From: Hericium rajendrae
Taxonomy: Eukaryota; Basidiomycota; Agaricomycetes; Russulales; Hericiaceae
Length of the DNA stretch: 64,000 nucleotides
Assembly (NCBI GenBank): GCA_033439255.1
Contig: CM065890.1
Coordinates: 806,001-870,000 of the forward strand
Reading direction: 5' to 3'
Shown here: in pieces, positions 38,314 through 50,087 of the stretch
Position numbering within the stretch: the first letter of the stretch is position 1
How the letters are laid out: each line of letters begins with the position of its first letter
Made by a program: the position numbers and the translations under genes
The notes under the pieces: model-generated
What the model was told of the DNA's origin: nothing
What the model saw: the letters and a program-made list of their open reading frames with translations, nothing else
The model's database searches: none

Positions 38314-38656
38314 TGCTGAGCGAGTTGAGTATGTAGAACGGGTGAGAACAGATACTTCAGAAACGAGGTAAGGTCGTGGGGTAGAGCGGAGAGACGGTAA
38401 CATGCTGAGAGTGGGACGCCGGCTATATAAGCAGCAAAACGCTTTGGGTGTGTTTGTCCACGACGCGTCGACGCGACTTGTTGATTGCCAAACCTTATTT
38501 TGTTGATCGCATCCCGTGACCTACACGCGACGCGTCCTTATAAAAGCAGCCAGGCGCTCTTGCGTCTTCTCTCCACTCTTCTCTCTCGCGCATCTGAATT
38601 ACTGAACGCCCTCCACACTTCATCGACCCTTTACCCTCAACTACCTCACCGTCACA
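38314..38656. promoter_or_regulatory. Bidirectional H2A-H2B promoter
   Basis: 343 bases between the two histone start codons. TATA-type boxes are placed about 110-120 bases from each ATG: tatataa at 38424-38430 for H2B and tataaaa at 38539-38545 for H2A. Between them lie palindromic ACGCGT-containing motifs (gacgcgtcgacgcg at 38462-38475 and acgcgacgcgt at 38525-38535). ACGCGT is the core of the MluI cell-cycle box bound by MBF in yeasts; S-phase control by an MBF-like factor is an inference from that match. Confidence 0.75.
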
Positions 38657-39229
38657 ATGTCTGGCAAAGGAAGTGGCAAGGCCAAGTCCGGTGGTAAGGC
38701 GTCTGCAGAAACTGGCAAGTCCCAGTCTCGATCGGCGAAAGCGGGTCTCCAGTTCCCCGTCGGCCGTGTCCACCGTCTTTTGAAGCGAGGGAACTACGCG
38801 CAGCGAGTGGGCGCTGGCGCACCTGGTACGTTATTCAACAACTGTATCGATCTTCGTTAACTTATGTTCTCCAGTATACCTGGCTGCCGTACTCGAGTAT
38901 CTTGCGGCTGAGATCTTAGAGCTTGCGGGTAACGCAGCACGCGATAACAAGAAGCAGCGTATCGTGCCAAGACATCTTCAGCTCGCCATCCGTAACGACG
39001 AAGAGTACGTTCGCTTTCTCATTTCGTTTCAACGTCAATCTCATGCCTTCTTTCTCAGATTAAACAAGCTCCTCGGCGATGTTGTGATCTCGCAGGGTGG
39101 TGTTGTACCATTCATCAACCCAGAGGTATGTGCCTCCGGCGCTTCAGTTCTTCCCAAGTCTGACATCCTCTCCTTCAGCTTCTTCCCAGCAAAACACAGA
39201 AGGGGAAGAAGGAGAGCCAGGAAGTGTAA
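38657..39229 (+). CDS. Histone H2A (SQE-type)
   Basis: 138-residue core histone. Exons 38657..38825, 38875..39004, 39059..39125, 39179..39229. Visible: [16 protein letters not shown] tail, [58 protein letters not shown], the acidic-patch [19 protein letters not shown] and a C-terminus KKESQEV. The SQE motif near the end makes this the fungal H2A that also serves as H2A.X, phosphorylated at the serine by Mec1/Tel1-type kinases after DNA breaks. Confidence 0.97.
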
Positions 39230-39577
39230 ATCTTCTGTTGTTTTGTTCGTCATACCTATTGTACTCTTGTATTATTGCTACGTATACCATTATTTACTTC
39301 TGGGTCGATGTCTCCGAGAGTTCGCATTTCGTCTCAATTCGCTGGTGTGATGCAATTGCCTCGTGCATGGACTGTGGTCTTTGAGGTGACGTCAGTAAGG
39401 ACGAATAGATCCCATGTCGCAATGCTTGTTCGACTTTGGATTTCGAACGGTGTCTCCATTCTATAGCGCACGCTGAGCGTCCGGCCAGTGGCCGGCAGTT
39501 ATCCGGCAGGCATCCGTTTGGAGCGGAGCTTGAAATGCAGATATAAGCTCGCCCCGACGCGTCTCATTTTTGTTCAA

Positions 39578-40197
39578 CACGACAGCCTGAAAGCCGCGAT
39601 GCTCACTCCACACAGAACGTCGCCCTGCGCGCGTTTCTCTTCGTGAGCGGGCTAAGGTCTGAGTATCCCTCCTCTCAGCTCCAGCCGAGCTTTGTCTTAA
39701 CGGACTTCGCGATGTACCAGCAACACCGAGACGCATGCATTTCCCGATGAACCGGGAGTATTGGAGTCAGCCATGGCACCGACTCCCCGGAGGACACATG
39801 CTACCGATGAAACTCGTCGTATGGGTTGGGTGCGTACTTGGATCAATGTCTCTTGGTTTGTGTAAATCTTGATTTGTGTGGTCGACGGCCGACTCCGTCC
39901 GTGGCCGCCTGCCTACTGCTCCCGCGCTATGCACTCGGGTGCAGGAGGAGACCCTCCTCCCTTGCTTTGCGCGTATATCATCTCGTCCGGGCAGGACCAT
40001 GGCTGGGACGCCGGTCTGGTTCTGCGTGGGCAAGGCAGATATACGATGAGTAGGGGCGTGCGCGAGGCAGCTCTGGGCTTGCAGGCGCGGATGGACGTAC
40101 GTACCCTTGAGTTCACTTCGCGGCTCGCGGAGCTGCTGACTGCTCGTCAGTTGGCGGGTCCGCGAAACTCGATTCAGACTACTCTCGGGCTGTCGTA
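39578..40197 (+). repeat. Histone-flanking repeat, copy A (direct)
   Basis: Begins cacgacagcctgaaagccgc and ends ctcgggctgtcgt, so the two ends are inverted versions of CACGACAGCC(C/T)GA. The left 150 bases (gcgatgctcac, cacacagaac, gagcgggctaaggtctgag) and right 130 bases (gtacccttgagttcacttcg, gattcagactact) match copies B and C; the middle has diverged. The next 60 bases to the right (t-run, cgttgcttttcgtgagcat) are also shared. Confidence 0.82.
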
Positions 40198-40494
40198 GCG
40201 ACGTGTTTGAATTTTTTTCCCTATCGTTGCTTTTCGTGAGCATCTCTTCGGGACGTGTTGTATCTAGCTATTTAGCCATGTCGCTCGATGTATGTAGGTC
40301 GCCGTCAGGCCAATTAAATAAATTATTGCCACCATGAAATCCCCTCTGCTATCCTCGAGAGTCATCAAGTTTGTGCTCGATGTCCTCGCCGAATCGCCGA
40401 CGGTATGGATGGCGGCGATCTTGGTACGGAAAGCGGAGTTCGAACAAATTGCTACCGCATTGCTGCAAGCAACACGATCATCTTGTTCTCTCAC

Positions 40495-41075
40495 CACGAC
40501 AGCCCGAAAGCCGCGATGCTCATCCCACACAGAACACCGCTTCGCGCATGTTCACTCTCATGAGCGGGCTAAGGTCTGAGTATCCTGTCCTCCTCGATCG
40601 GCTCTAGCAGGGCTCCGCTCCAACGAGCCGCGCAACTCACCAGCAACCCTCGCATGCACTCCGTTGGGGTCCGTCCCTATGGACGCGCCAGAACAATCCC
40701 ATGGACTGGTGCTGAAGGCGCGTGCACGCATTGGAACAGTTGCGAAGACAGGGTGCGTACACCTCCATCCGACGCCATCCGGCCCACCTGCTCTCGCGCC
40801 GTCCGTCGTCTGTCGGCCTCGGGCTGATAGCGACGGCGGGCGTTGCGTCGCTCGTCTGCATGAGCTGCGGCGGCACTGCTACCAGTGCCGCTTCCAGTTT
40901 TCCTTTGGTCTTGCTTCGGCGAGGACAAGGGCGGCGTATGAGGCGAGTATTGGGTGCTGGACAGCGAGTCGGATGGCCGTGCGCGCCCTTGAGTTCACTT
41001 CGCGGCGCGTGGTGCATCGGCTGCTCGCAGTCGACGGCCACGAAACTCGATTCAGACTACTCTTGGGCTGTCGTG
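40495..41075 (+). repeat. Histone-flanking repeat, copy B (direct)
   Basis: Begins cacgacagcccgaaagccgc, ends cttgggctgtcgtg. Closest to copy A: both retain gagcgggctaaggtctgagtatcc on the left and cccttgagttcacttcgcgg, cgaaactcgattcagactac on the right. The right flank again carries tattttttcctcactttgc and ttttcgtgagcatct. Confidence 0.82.
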
Positions 41076-41357
41076 TCTTATTTTTTCCTCACTTTGCTTT
41101 TCGTGAGCATCTGTTGTGGTCCGTAATGGTTGAAGAGGTGTTTGATTGTGCTGTAGTAGTCTGATCTCACTAATTTGTAGAGAGCTCATCGAAATTGAAT
41201 CATTTTTTCGATACATCATGCAGAGACTCTCAGTGTTGTTTCTGTATCCCAGAACATCGTCATCGTCATATCTCAAGGATTCTTGCCGGGATTCCGAGCG
41301 GAGCTTGATCCCCAATCCACGATCTATGCGACGCGACGTGGCAGCCGATCTTCTCAC

Positions 41358-41917
41358 CACGACAGCTCAACGGCCGCGATGCTCACCCCCCACAGGGCCG
41401 CCCCCGCGCACCCCCATTCGTGAGCGGGTCGTCCGAGCATCCCTCAACTGGCTCCAGCGAGCCCGCCCTCACGGGCCACGCGACCTCCCAGCCATCCACG
41501 GGTGAAGTGTGCACGTTTAACCTATATACAGGTCCTCCGATGACACCGCTGCATCATCCAATGCAGCGGAGGAGCGCGTGCCACCCGATGCGACGGTCGC
41601 GGGGATGGGCACATACTCGATCGTGCCGCGCGCATACCCTGCGCGTGCCACCGGCTCCCCCTCTGTGTATAACGAGGGCCATCCGTTCGGTCTGTCCGCC
41701 TTTACATGCGCACCGTTCTCGCGCCGTTGCGGCGTAAGGTGCCCCTTCGGCCCCGGCTTTGTTGGGGCTGGAGGCGGCGTATGAGGCGGGGACGCGCTTG
41801 TAAGAGTGCGGGCGACGGTATGTGTCTTTGAGCTTACTTCGCGGCTCGTGATGCTGCCCGCTGTTCGTCAGCCGGGCGGCTCATGAACTCGACTCGGACT
41901 ACTTTTGTGCTGTCGTG
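41358..41917 (+). repeat. Histone-flanking repeat, copy C (direct)
   Basis: Most diverged direct copy: starts cacgacagctcaacggccgc, ends ttgtgctgtcgtg. It shares the left gcgatgctcacccccc and gagcgggtc blocks and the right gagcttacttcgcggctcg and gaactcgactcggactac blocks. Part of its interior is open for about 85 codons (41532-41783) but no protein family is recognised. Confidence 0.75.
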
Positions 41918-43807
41918 CCTATTTTTTCCACCCGTTTGCTCCTTGAGAGCTGTATACATTTCGACTGTCTACTGGTTGTCCGTGGTTGTGCTGAGCATTA
42001 TCGTGGCGATCCGTCCTTTAGTTCTGTGTGTATTTCCTTGTGCTGCATCTACGATTTAACCAATGCAACAGCGCTCTTTATCGTTGTCACGTTCTCCAGC
42101 GAGTCCTTTTCCTGCCGGATATCGATACTGCCGACTTCATCAGTCGACAGCGCGATTCAGGCCGCATGCTTTTCAAACATTGCCCGTGAATGATGATGAT
42201 TTTCTCTGCAATTCGTGAGCATTCCCTACGTCAGGGATAACTGGAGGATCGGCAGAGCTGCGATTGTTTCAATCAATGTAGATACTACCACGAGATGGGG
42301 CTGCGCGCGGTCAGCCTCATGAAATGGCTTCGTGCGGAGGTTATGGCAATAACATTGAGGGCCGGCTTGTGTGTCAAAGGATGTTCCGGATTGAGTCGAG
42401 AGATATCAGGTTCGCCGTCTCCGTCTCATCTCGAGTGAGAACATTGAATTCTACAGTGAAGTTGCGGAGTCCCTCGACCTGCCCTGCTGAGGGAATATTT
42501 GTCTTTCGATGTCTAGACAGATGGTCACTGGTCTGGCTCCTGGGCACCACTCTGCGGGCACTTATCTCGAGAAATAAATTCATGTCGTGATTGTCACGGC
42601 ACTGGGAGGGCCGGCTCGTACGTTCTAAAATTGACAAACGTCAGACCCGCCTTCTTTCCGTTGTGCGGACGTCTACTGATGGCGCGCACGGATATTGCGA
42701 GAGCACATGTTAAATCGATAGGCTAACACTGTACATGATATCAGCAGCCAACAGAAGGAGAGAAACCGCAGGTGCATGCGTCAGACAGACGATCCTGAGG
42801 TACGAAGTGTTGAGTCCTGTCTACTCTGCCTCTGGAAGACTAGTGCACGCCTGCGATCACGTCGCATGGTGTCGTAACCATGCACCTCGACAAGCTTCTG
42901 CTTCGAAGTTCATTGAACTGTCATTGGGTTTAAAATATCAGACCGGGATACGGGGTGAAGATCATATACGCGCGCGGGAGCAGTAGGAGCGTCGCGAGCC
43001 TCGAGGACTTCCCGAGGACCCGAACGAAGTATGATTGCCGCTCAATGCACCGGACGCAGAACGCTCGAAAAATAAGTCGTTGTCGGGCCAAGGTTCTAGC
43101 TGCAGCGCGCCCGACGCGGATAAGAAGGCTCCTCGATGAAGGTTCAGTACCTGAGATGTCTGTCCGCGGGGATTGCCAGAGGGTCAGCGGACACAGCGCG
43201 CGATACAGGATGGGAGAGAGTGCAGATTGCCGATTGAAAACTGCCATATCGCAGATCCATCTGGGACACCGGGCGGCTGGGGCTATTCGGACGTCATTTG
43301 GATGGGCGCGTTATCGTGGCGCATGGCGCGCTGGGGTCGTGATGGGGGTGGTTCTCAGACTTCTGGCAATTTGCAAGGAGCGGAGCCAAAGGAGCGCTGG
43401 TCGGGATGGCGGACTCAAATGCTCCTTGGATACGGTGGCGGTGCACTGCTGGATAGATGGGTTGGAAGAGAGCGGGAATGTGTCTGCGGACGGGGAGATG
43501 ATGGAGGAAAGAGGAAGCACGGAATTCGGGATGACGTCTTTGGGGAGTGCGACCCCGTTTTCTTCGCTGTGGAGCAGAATAGACAGCCGAGACGCCGACA
43601 TGGCACAGGCATTTCCTTTCCTCTCTTCCTTCCTCCCTCCTCTTCTTGCCTCTCAGTCTTTCTCCGGGCGTGCTAGTCACATTCACGAGCTTTTGTCCTC
43701 CTCATGCCCATCGGTGGCCTCTACAATCCCGTCAGTGTCCTTTCTCTTCTATCCATCCCGATCCATCCACCCGACTGCCAAATCCATTTCAATCATCTTT
43801 CTCAATT
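41918..43807. other. Gene-poor stretch before the RRM gene
   Basis: No gene supported. The part from 42955 is open on the plus strand and runs into the RRM gene in another frame, but its composition is not convincing. A pyrimidine-rich tract at 43613-43660 and 43740-43805 lies just upstream of the RRM gene start, as often in fungal promoters. Confidence 0.5.
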
Positions 43808-46500
43808 ATGCGATTCGCCGTTCAGGATGTGTCGGCCACCCGCCCTTCGTCCACCGTACAGCCTCCGCCGAACCCCATGTCCTCATCCACCTCACCTCGC
43901 CCTGTGCCACCCCTCCAGCGCGAGAGTCCGCCCACGAACGATGAGATCGATGCTGTGATCCAACTTGCGACCTCTTCGCGCGCCTCGGCTGACGGCCGCC
44001 CGCTTCCGCTCAAGGATACCCGCACCCAACTCTTTGTAGGCAATGTGCGTCCTCTTTGTTCCCGGACTCGAGGTGTAGGGTTTGCGTGCGCCACGCGCCG
44101 GACAGTTTCACAGTGTGGTGCACTGCACAGGCCGCGCCGACCGATCCCGCTCCGTTTCCGATCGCCTGCTCACCCATCCGCAGCTCCCTTACCGCGTCCG
44201 CTGGCAGGACCTCAAAGACCTCTTCCGCAAAGCGGGAACAGTCCTGCGCGCCGACGTTTCACTAGGCCCCGACAATCGCAGCCGTGGCTATGGCACTGTC
44301 CTGCTCGCGACCGCCGAGGATGCCGGCCGCGCCGTCGACATGTTCAATGGCTACACCTGGCAGACCCGCGTGCTCGAAGTACGTCTCGACCGCGTCGGTC
44401 TTGTCGGTGGTGACGTCGACTCGCTCGGCGGCAGTGGCTACGGTACCCCACGCATGCCTTTCGCACTTGGCGGCGCGGGCGCCGCTTCGCCCAATCCGAC
44501 CGTCTCAGCCACCGCGAACCCTGCGCTGCTTGCCCAGCTCGCGTTCGCAAATTCGGACACGTACGAGCTCAACGTCGCAGCAGCAGCAGCGGCACTGTTA
44601 AACTCCGATTCGTCCCTCTCCACAAACCTTGGGCTTGCGAGCCGGAACCTCTTTGTCGGCAATGTACGTCCTTCTCCCTATATCGCTCCCCCTTGCCTTT
44701 GCCAACGCGCGTACAGCTCCCCTTCCACTGCCAGTGGCAGGACCTCAAAGACCTCTTCCGTCAAGCCGGTACGATCCTCCGCGCAGACGTCGCGCTCGGA
44801 CAGGACGGCCGCAGCCGCGGCTTCGGTACCGTCGTCTTTGCAGGCGAGGCCGACGCCGAGCGCGCTGTGCACATGTTCAACGGGTGCGTGGCCCATTGCC
44901 CCACCCTACTATCAACACCCTCACCCTGATCGCTCGCAGGTATGAGTATAACGGCCGCCCGCTCAAAGTACACTACGACAAATACCCGCCGTCCGCGCTC
45001 TCCGCAGTGCCGTACGCACCTGCGCCCAACACCGCGCCCACGTCGCCTATACCCCCACAAAATCCTGGCTTCGCCTACGCACCGCGCCAGAATGACCACC
45101 TTGCGCCTGACGCGGAGTTTGGCTTCGGTGGCTTTGGAACCGCGAGTCCGTTTGAGCCAAGCGAGTTGCCGACGCCGCCGTCGAGCGCAGGCGGCGAGCA
45201 TAACCAGGTGCCGGCTCCAACAGCGCTTGCGAATCTGGGGAAGCGGCCGCAAGGGCGTCTCGCGTTGGCGACGTCGCCGCCAAGGCCGGCGGGCTCTGTG
45301 CAGAGTCAGGCTGGTGGGAGCGGGCAGGGCGCATCGTTGAGTCGGGAAAATTCGGCGAGGAGGTATGCGCACGACAACCACTTGCAGGGACCGTCGCAAT
45401 CGCAAAATCTTGGGCAGGGGCCGTCAAATCACTACGGGCAGGGGGCGTCGCATGGCTATGGGCAAGGGCCGTCGCACAACCAAAACCACGCACAAGGCTC
45501 ATCGCATACGCATACCCGTGCGCAAGGCCCGCCCCATATGCACGCGCAGGGCTCACACCAGTACATACAAAATTCGCCACGCGCAGACACACAGAGGCCC
45601 GCGCAACATCAACACCACCACGGCGAGCGCGCCCAGCGCATGGGCCCCGGCCCTATCTCCCTCCCGCCGCCCTCTGCCTTCCCATTGCCCCTCCCCCACA
45701 CGCTCTCCCCCGTCTCGCCCATGCACCATCCCATGATGGGCCCTTACCACGCCATGCCGCTCTCGCCCATGCATCCTAGCCTCCCCTCGCCGCTACACTA
45801 CCCCAACCTCCCCTCACCCTTATACCACCCACAGCTTCCATCGCCGTTGCACCACCCCGGGCAGCAGCACCACCCGCTGATGACGCCAGGCCTGCCGCCC
45901 ATCACGCCAAGCATGCCGAGCTTCAGCTTCGGCGCGCCGCCGCCGCAGGGCGGGCCGCACCGCTTCGCGGCGTTCAGCCCGGGGCCCGTGAGCATGAGCC
46001 CGGGCGTGTTCTGGGCGGGCGGGCGCGGGGACCAGCGCATCAATGCCGCGGTCGGCGCGCCGGTGCACGGCGGCGGCGGGTGGAAGGGCGGGGGCGAGGG
46101 CGGGATGGAGTATTTTCCGCCGGTGGAGGGGTATTTCCCGCCGGTGCTGCCGGCGAATGGGGGGAGCGGGCTGGCGAATGAGGTTGTGGGGGATGGGTCG
46201 AGTTCGGGGACGGGGACGGTGAGTGAGAGCACGGGCGGGGGGTATGTGCGCGCGAGCGAGGGCACGGGCGGCGAGTATGCGCGTGCGAGCTCGGTGGGCG
46301 GAGGGGTGCCTGGTGCGTGTGGGGAGGGGCAGGCGCAGCAGCGTGCGCAGAGCCTGTCGGCGCATGCGACGCCCGCGCCGGAGGTGATCCACCGCGCGGA
46401 CTCGGATCCCGTGCGCAGCGAGCAGGCGCTGAAGGCGGGCGGCGCGATGGGGGAGCGGCGCGCGAGCTTCGCGGAGGTCGCGAAGGAGGGCGTGCTGTGA
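43808..46500 (+). CDS. Two-RRM RNA-binding protein (Gbp2/Hrb1-like)
   Basis: 814-residue predicted RNA-binding protein. Exons 43808..44044, 44184..44663, 44717..44883, 44940..46500. RRM1 about residues 75-150 (RNP2 LFVGNLPY, WQDLKDLFRKAG, RNP1 RSRGYGTVLL); RRM2 about residues 233-312 (LFVGNLPF, WQDLKDLFRQAG, RSRGFGTVVF). The very similar spacing and WQDLKDLF block resemble the Gbp2/Hrb1 mRNA-export proteins, so a role in nuclear mRNA quality control or export is plausible. The C-terminal 500 residues are disordered: repeated GPS/QGPSH units, a histidine/proline region with LPSPLHYP-type repeats, then glycine-rich and alanine-rich tracts. Both introns before the RRMs fall at the same place, directly after LFVGN. 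Confidence 0.85.
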
Positions 46501-47141
46501 GTGGGTGGGTCTGCGTTTTGGGATTCTGGTCTTTGTAGCATACGGCATATGGCATACTTGGGCGCACAGTGGGTTGGTGGTTCCTCGGATCGGTTTCGTC
46601 TGTCTCGTCTCGTCTCGTCTCGTTTGTCTCGGCTCGGCTCGCACCTCTCCACATGTCGCTTTCGTCTCTCGCATTAGGCATCTTGGCATTTCGTAACACT
46701 TGCTTCATTTTTCTCGTCTGTTCTTTTTCTCCATCTTGTTACATTGCGTTTCGCTAGTTTAGTCTGAGACTTTCATTATACGTAGGGCTGTGCAAGGGTG
46801 CAACATACATACCAGTATCTATTTTTTTCTTTGCATTTCGATGGGTCCGAGGGATGGGGAACCGTTCAGGAACTCGGCCTCGCGAGATTCGTTTCGATAG
46901 TGTACGCTCTAATTTGGATTAACAATCTTTCAAAATCAGTACCCCAATCGGTGCTCTGTGATTACCCCTGTCCGTGTTATCCCTGTACAGTGTATATGCC
47001 TTCATCATGGCAGGTGGGGGAGCAGAGTGCGTCCCCGCCACACGAGACGAATCCGCGGTCCACGCGCGCCCATATTAGAACCACGTGACGCGCGTCGGTG
47101 GCGGATCACGCGCGAATTTCTCGAGTGTCGGCCAAAACTTC
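46501..47141. other. Intergenic with TCGTC microsatellite
   Basis: 3' flank of the RRM gene and promoter of PWP2. A GTCTC/TCGTC pentanucleotide run lies at 46602-46624, followed by GGCTC units to about 46642. No gene seen. Confidence 0.6.
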
Positions 47142-50087
47142 ATGAAGGCGAACTACAAGGTACGTGCGCTGGCCCCTTCCCCCGCGCAGACATGCTGATT
47201 GGATTCTGACGCAGTTCTCGAACCTCTGCGGGACGGTGTATCGTCAGGGCAACGTGCTCTTCACGCCCGATGGAAACTCAGTGCTCAGCCCGGTCGGGAA
47301 CAGGGTGTCCGTGTTCGACCTGAAGAAGTGCGTGGTTTCGATCTGAGTCGGAGGAGGTGGGTTGGTGTTGATGTGTGTGGTGGGGGTGTAGTAACAAGTC
47401 GTTCACGTTCGCGTTCCAAAATCGCAAGAACGTCGCATGCATCGCGCTCAGCCCGGACTCGAACGTCCTCCTCAGCATCGACGAAGGTGCGCCTCCCCTC
47501 CCTCCCCTCCCTCCGCCTTCTCATGTATAGTTATGCGGTGCGCTGTAGACGGGCGCGCGCTGCTGGTGAACTTCCGGCGCGGCGTCGTGCTGCACCACAT
47601 CCACTTCAAGAAGCCCGTGCGCTGCGCGCGCTTCTCGCCCGACGGCGCGCACATCGCGGTCGCGCACGGGCCGCACGTGCAGGTGTGGCGCACGCCGGAC
47701 ATCCTCGTGCGCGAGTTTGCGCCGTTCGAGCTGCACCGCACGTACACGGGCCACCACGACGAGGTGCTCAGCGTCGAGTGGGCGCCCGACTCCAAGTGTG
47801 TTTTTCCATGTTTTGTGGGTTTGGGGTGGGTGCTGAGGGTGGTGGGTGTAGGTGCTTTATTTCGACGAGTCGGGATATGACGGCGAGGTTGTTTACGCTG
47901 AATCCTGTGGAGGGTTTCCGGCCGAAGACGTTTGCGGGCCATCGGGATGCGGTTATCAATGCTTATTTTTCGAGCGATTCGAAGACGGTATGACTTTTTT
48001 TGTATGCCGTATCCTCCCATTCATCTTGCCTGCAGATTTATACGGTTAGCCGCGACGGCGCAGTCTTTACCTGGTCAGCCAAGCCTTCTGAAAAAGGGTC
48101 GGACGAGGAATCGGATGAAGACGACGAGGACCGCGTCGCCTCTTCCTCCACGGATAATCTCATCGCGCATACACGCTGGGGCGTGCAAAAGCGGAACTAC
48201 TTCAACCAGCCGGGCACGAAGGTCGTCTGCAGCACATTCCACCGGCCGGCGAACCTGCTCATCGTCGGCTTCTCCACGGGCGTGTTCGGCCTATGGGAGA
48301 TGCCGGCATTCTCGAACATCCACACACTCAGCATCTCGCAGGAGAAGATCTCGAGCGTCGCGGTCAACCCGACGGGGGAGTGGCTCGCGTTCGGGGCGCG
48401 CAAGCTCGGGCAGCTGCTTGTGTGGGAGTGGCAGTCCGAGTCATACGTCCTCAAGCAGCAGGGCCACTACTTCGACATGAACACGCTCGCCTACTCGCCC
48501 GATGGGCAGTACATTGTCACCGGCGGCGATGACGGCAAGGTCAAGCTCTGGAACACGCAGTCCGGGTTCTGCATCGTCACGTTCTCGCAACACACCGCGG
48601 CGGTCACGGCCGTGCAGTTCGCAGCAAAGGGCAACGTCGTGTTCAGCGCATCCCTGGACGGCACCGTGCGCGCTTTCGATCTCGTGCGCTACCGCAACTT
48701 CCGCACGTTCACCTCGCCGGAGCCCGTGCAGTTTTCCAGCCTTGCGGTCGACCCGAGCGGCGAGGCCGTCGCAGCGGGCTCGACGGACTCGTTCGAAGTC
48801 TTCCTGTGGTCCGTGACGACAGGCAAACTGCTCGACGTGCTCGCGGGACATGAGGGCCCCGTGAGCGCGCTCGCATTCTCGCCGACCACAAACGTGCTCG
48901 CGAGCGGCTCGTGGGACAAGACCGTGCGCGTGTGGAACGTGTTCGCGCGCACGCGCGCGGTCGAGCCGTTCGCGCTGAGCACGGACGTGCTCGCACTCGC
49001 GTTCCGGCCGGACGGGCAGGAGCTCGTTGTCGCGAGCCTCGACGGGCAGCTGTCGTTCTTCTCGACGAGCCTCGCGCAGCAGACGGGCGTCATCGAGGGC
49101 CGGCGCGACATTGCGGGCGGGCGGCGCGCGGACGACCGCGTGGCGGCGGGGAACAATGCGTCGGGGAAGGCGTTCACGAGCGTCGAGTGGAGCGCGGACG
49201 GCGTGTGCGTGCTCGCGGGCGGGAACAGCAAGTACGTCGCGCTGTACGACGCGCGCGAGGGCGTGCTCGTGCGGCGCTGGCAGATCTCGGAGAACCTCTC
49301 GCTCGATGGCACGGAGGAGTTCCTCGACAGCCGGCGCGTGACCGAGGCGGGCAACGTCGACCTCATCGACGACCGCGGCGACGCGAGCGATCTGGAGGAC
49401 AGGCTGGACACGACGCTCCCGGGCGCGCAGCGCGGCGATCTCTCGAAGCGGCGGTATAGGCAAGAGGCGCGGACGAAGTGCGTGCGCTTCTCGCCGACGG
49501 GGCGGGCATGGGCCGCGGCGTCGACGGAGGGCCTGCTCGTGTATTCCATCGACGAGACGGCCGCGTTCGACCCGTTCGACCTCACGATGGAGCTCACGCC
49601 GCAGGCGGTGGAGGCGGCGCTGAAGGAGGGCGCGTTCCTCCGCGCGCTCGTGATGGCGTTCCGCCTGAACGAGAAGGAGATCACGCAGGCAGTGTACGGT
49701 GCCGTGCCGCACCAGGACATCAAGCTTGTCGTGCGGCAGCTGCCGACGATGTACGTCCCGAAGCTGCTGGCCGTCGCGGCGGAGCTGCTGGAGAAGGGGC
49801 CGCGGCTGGAATTTGGGCTGTTGTGGATCCGGGAGGCGCTGATGGTGCACGGGCGGTGGATCAGGGAGCGGACCGTTGAGCTGGCGAGCGTGCTGAGGCA
49901 GGTGAATCGGGCGCTCGTGCTGTATGAGGAGACGGTATTGAAGCTGTGAGTGCTTCGCTTTTCGCACGCGCGCAAGATACTGACACGCAAATCGCGCAGG
50001 TGCGACGAGAACACGGCGACGTTGTCGTACATCATTGATCAATCAAAAAGGAGGGAGGCCGAGACCGATCGCATGCAGGTCGAATAG
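47142..50087 (+). CDS. PWP2: Periodic tryptophan protein 2 (U3 snoRNP / UTP-B)
   Basis: 868-residue WD40 protein of the UTP-B module of the small-subunit processome, acting in the nucleolus on 18S rRNA maturation. Exons 47142..47159, 47215..47327, 47392..47486, 47549..47795, 47852..47987, 48036..49945, 50000..50087. N-terminus MKANYKFSNLCGTVYRQGN matches the family start. Two WD40 propellers follow (examples FTFAFQNRKNVACIALSPD, HHDEVLSVEWAPDS, GHRDAVINAYFSSDSK, YFDMNTLAYSPDGQYIVTG, DKTVRVWNVF). The Utp12-type helical C-terminal domain starts near residue 690 (LTPQAVEAALKEGAFLRALVM). The final exon ends MQVE. An acidic loop SDEESDEDDED lies between blades. A decayed tandem copy of the last exon and 3' flank follows. 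Confidence 0.95.

Noticed and set aside
42955-43944. 330-codon plus-strand frame upstream of the RRM gene
   Set aside because: It overlaps the RRM start in another frame, has no family likeness, and the pyrimidine-rich promoter tract explains its serine/phenylalanine/proline content.
45798-46689. Long proline/arginine-rich frames on the minus strand
   Set aside because: Antisense to the low-complexity C-terminal exon of the RRM protein. No domain, and composition mirrors the plus-strand gene.
48441-50042. Very long open frame (over 500 codons) on the minus strand
   Set aside because: It is antisense to the main PWP2 exon, where GC-ending codons on the plus strand remove stops from the other strand. 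Its protein is arginine/histidine-rich with no domain.
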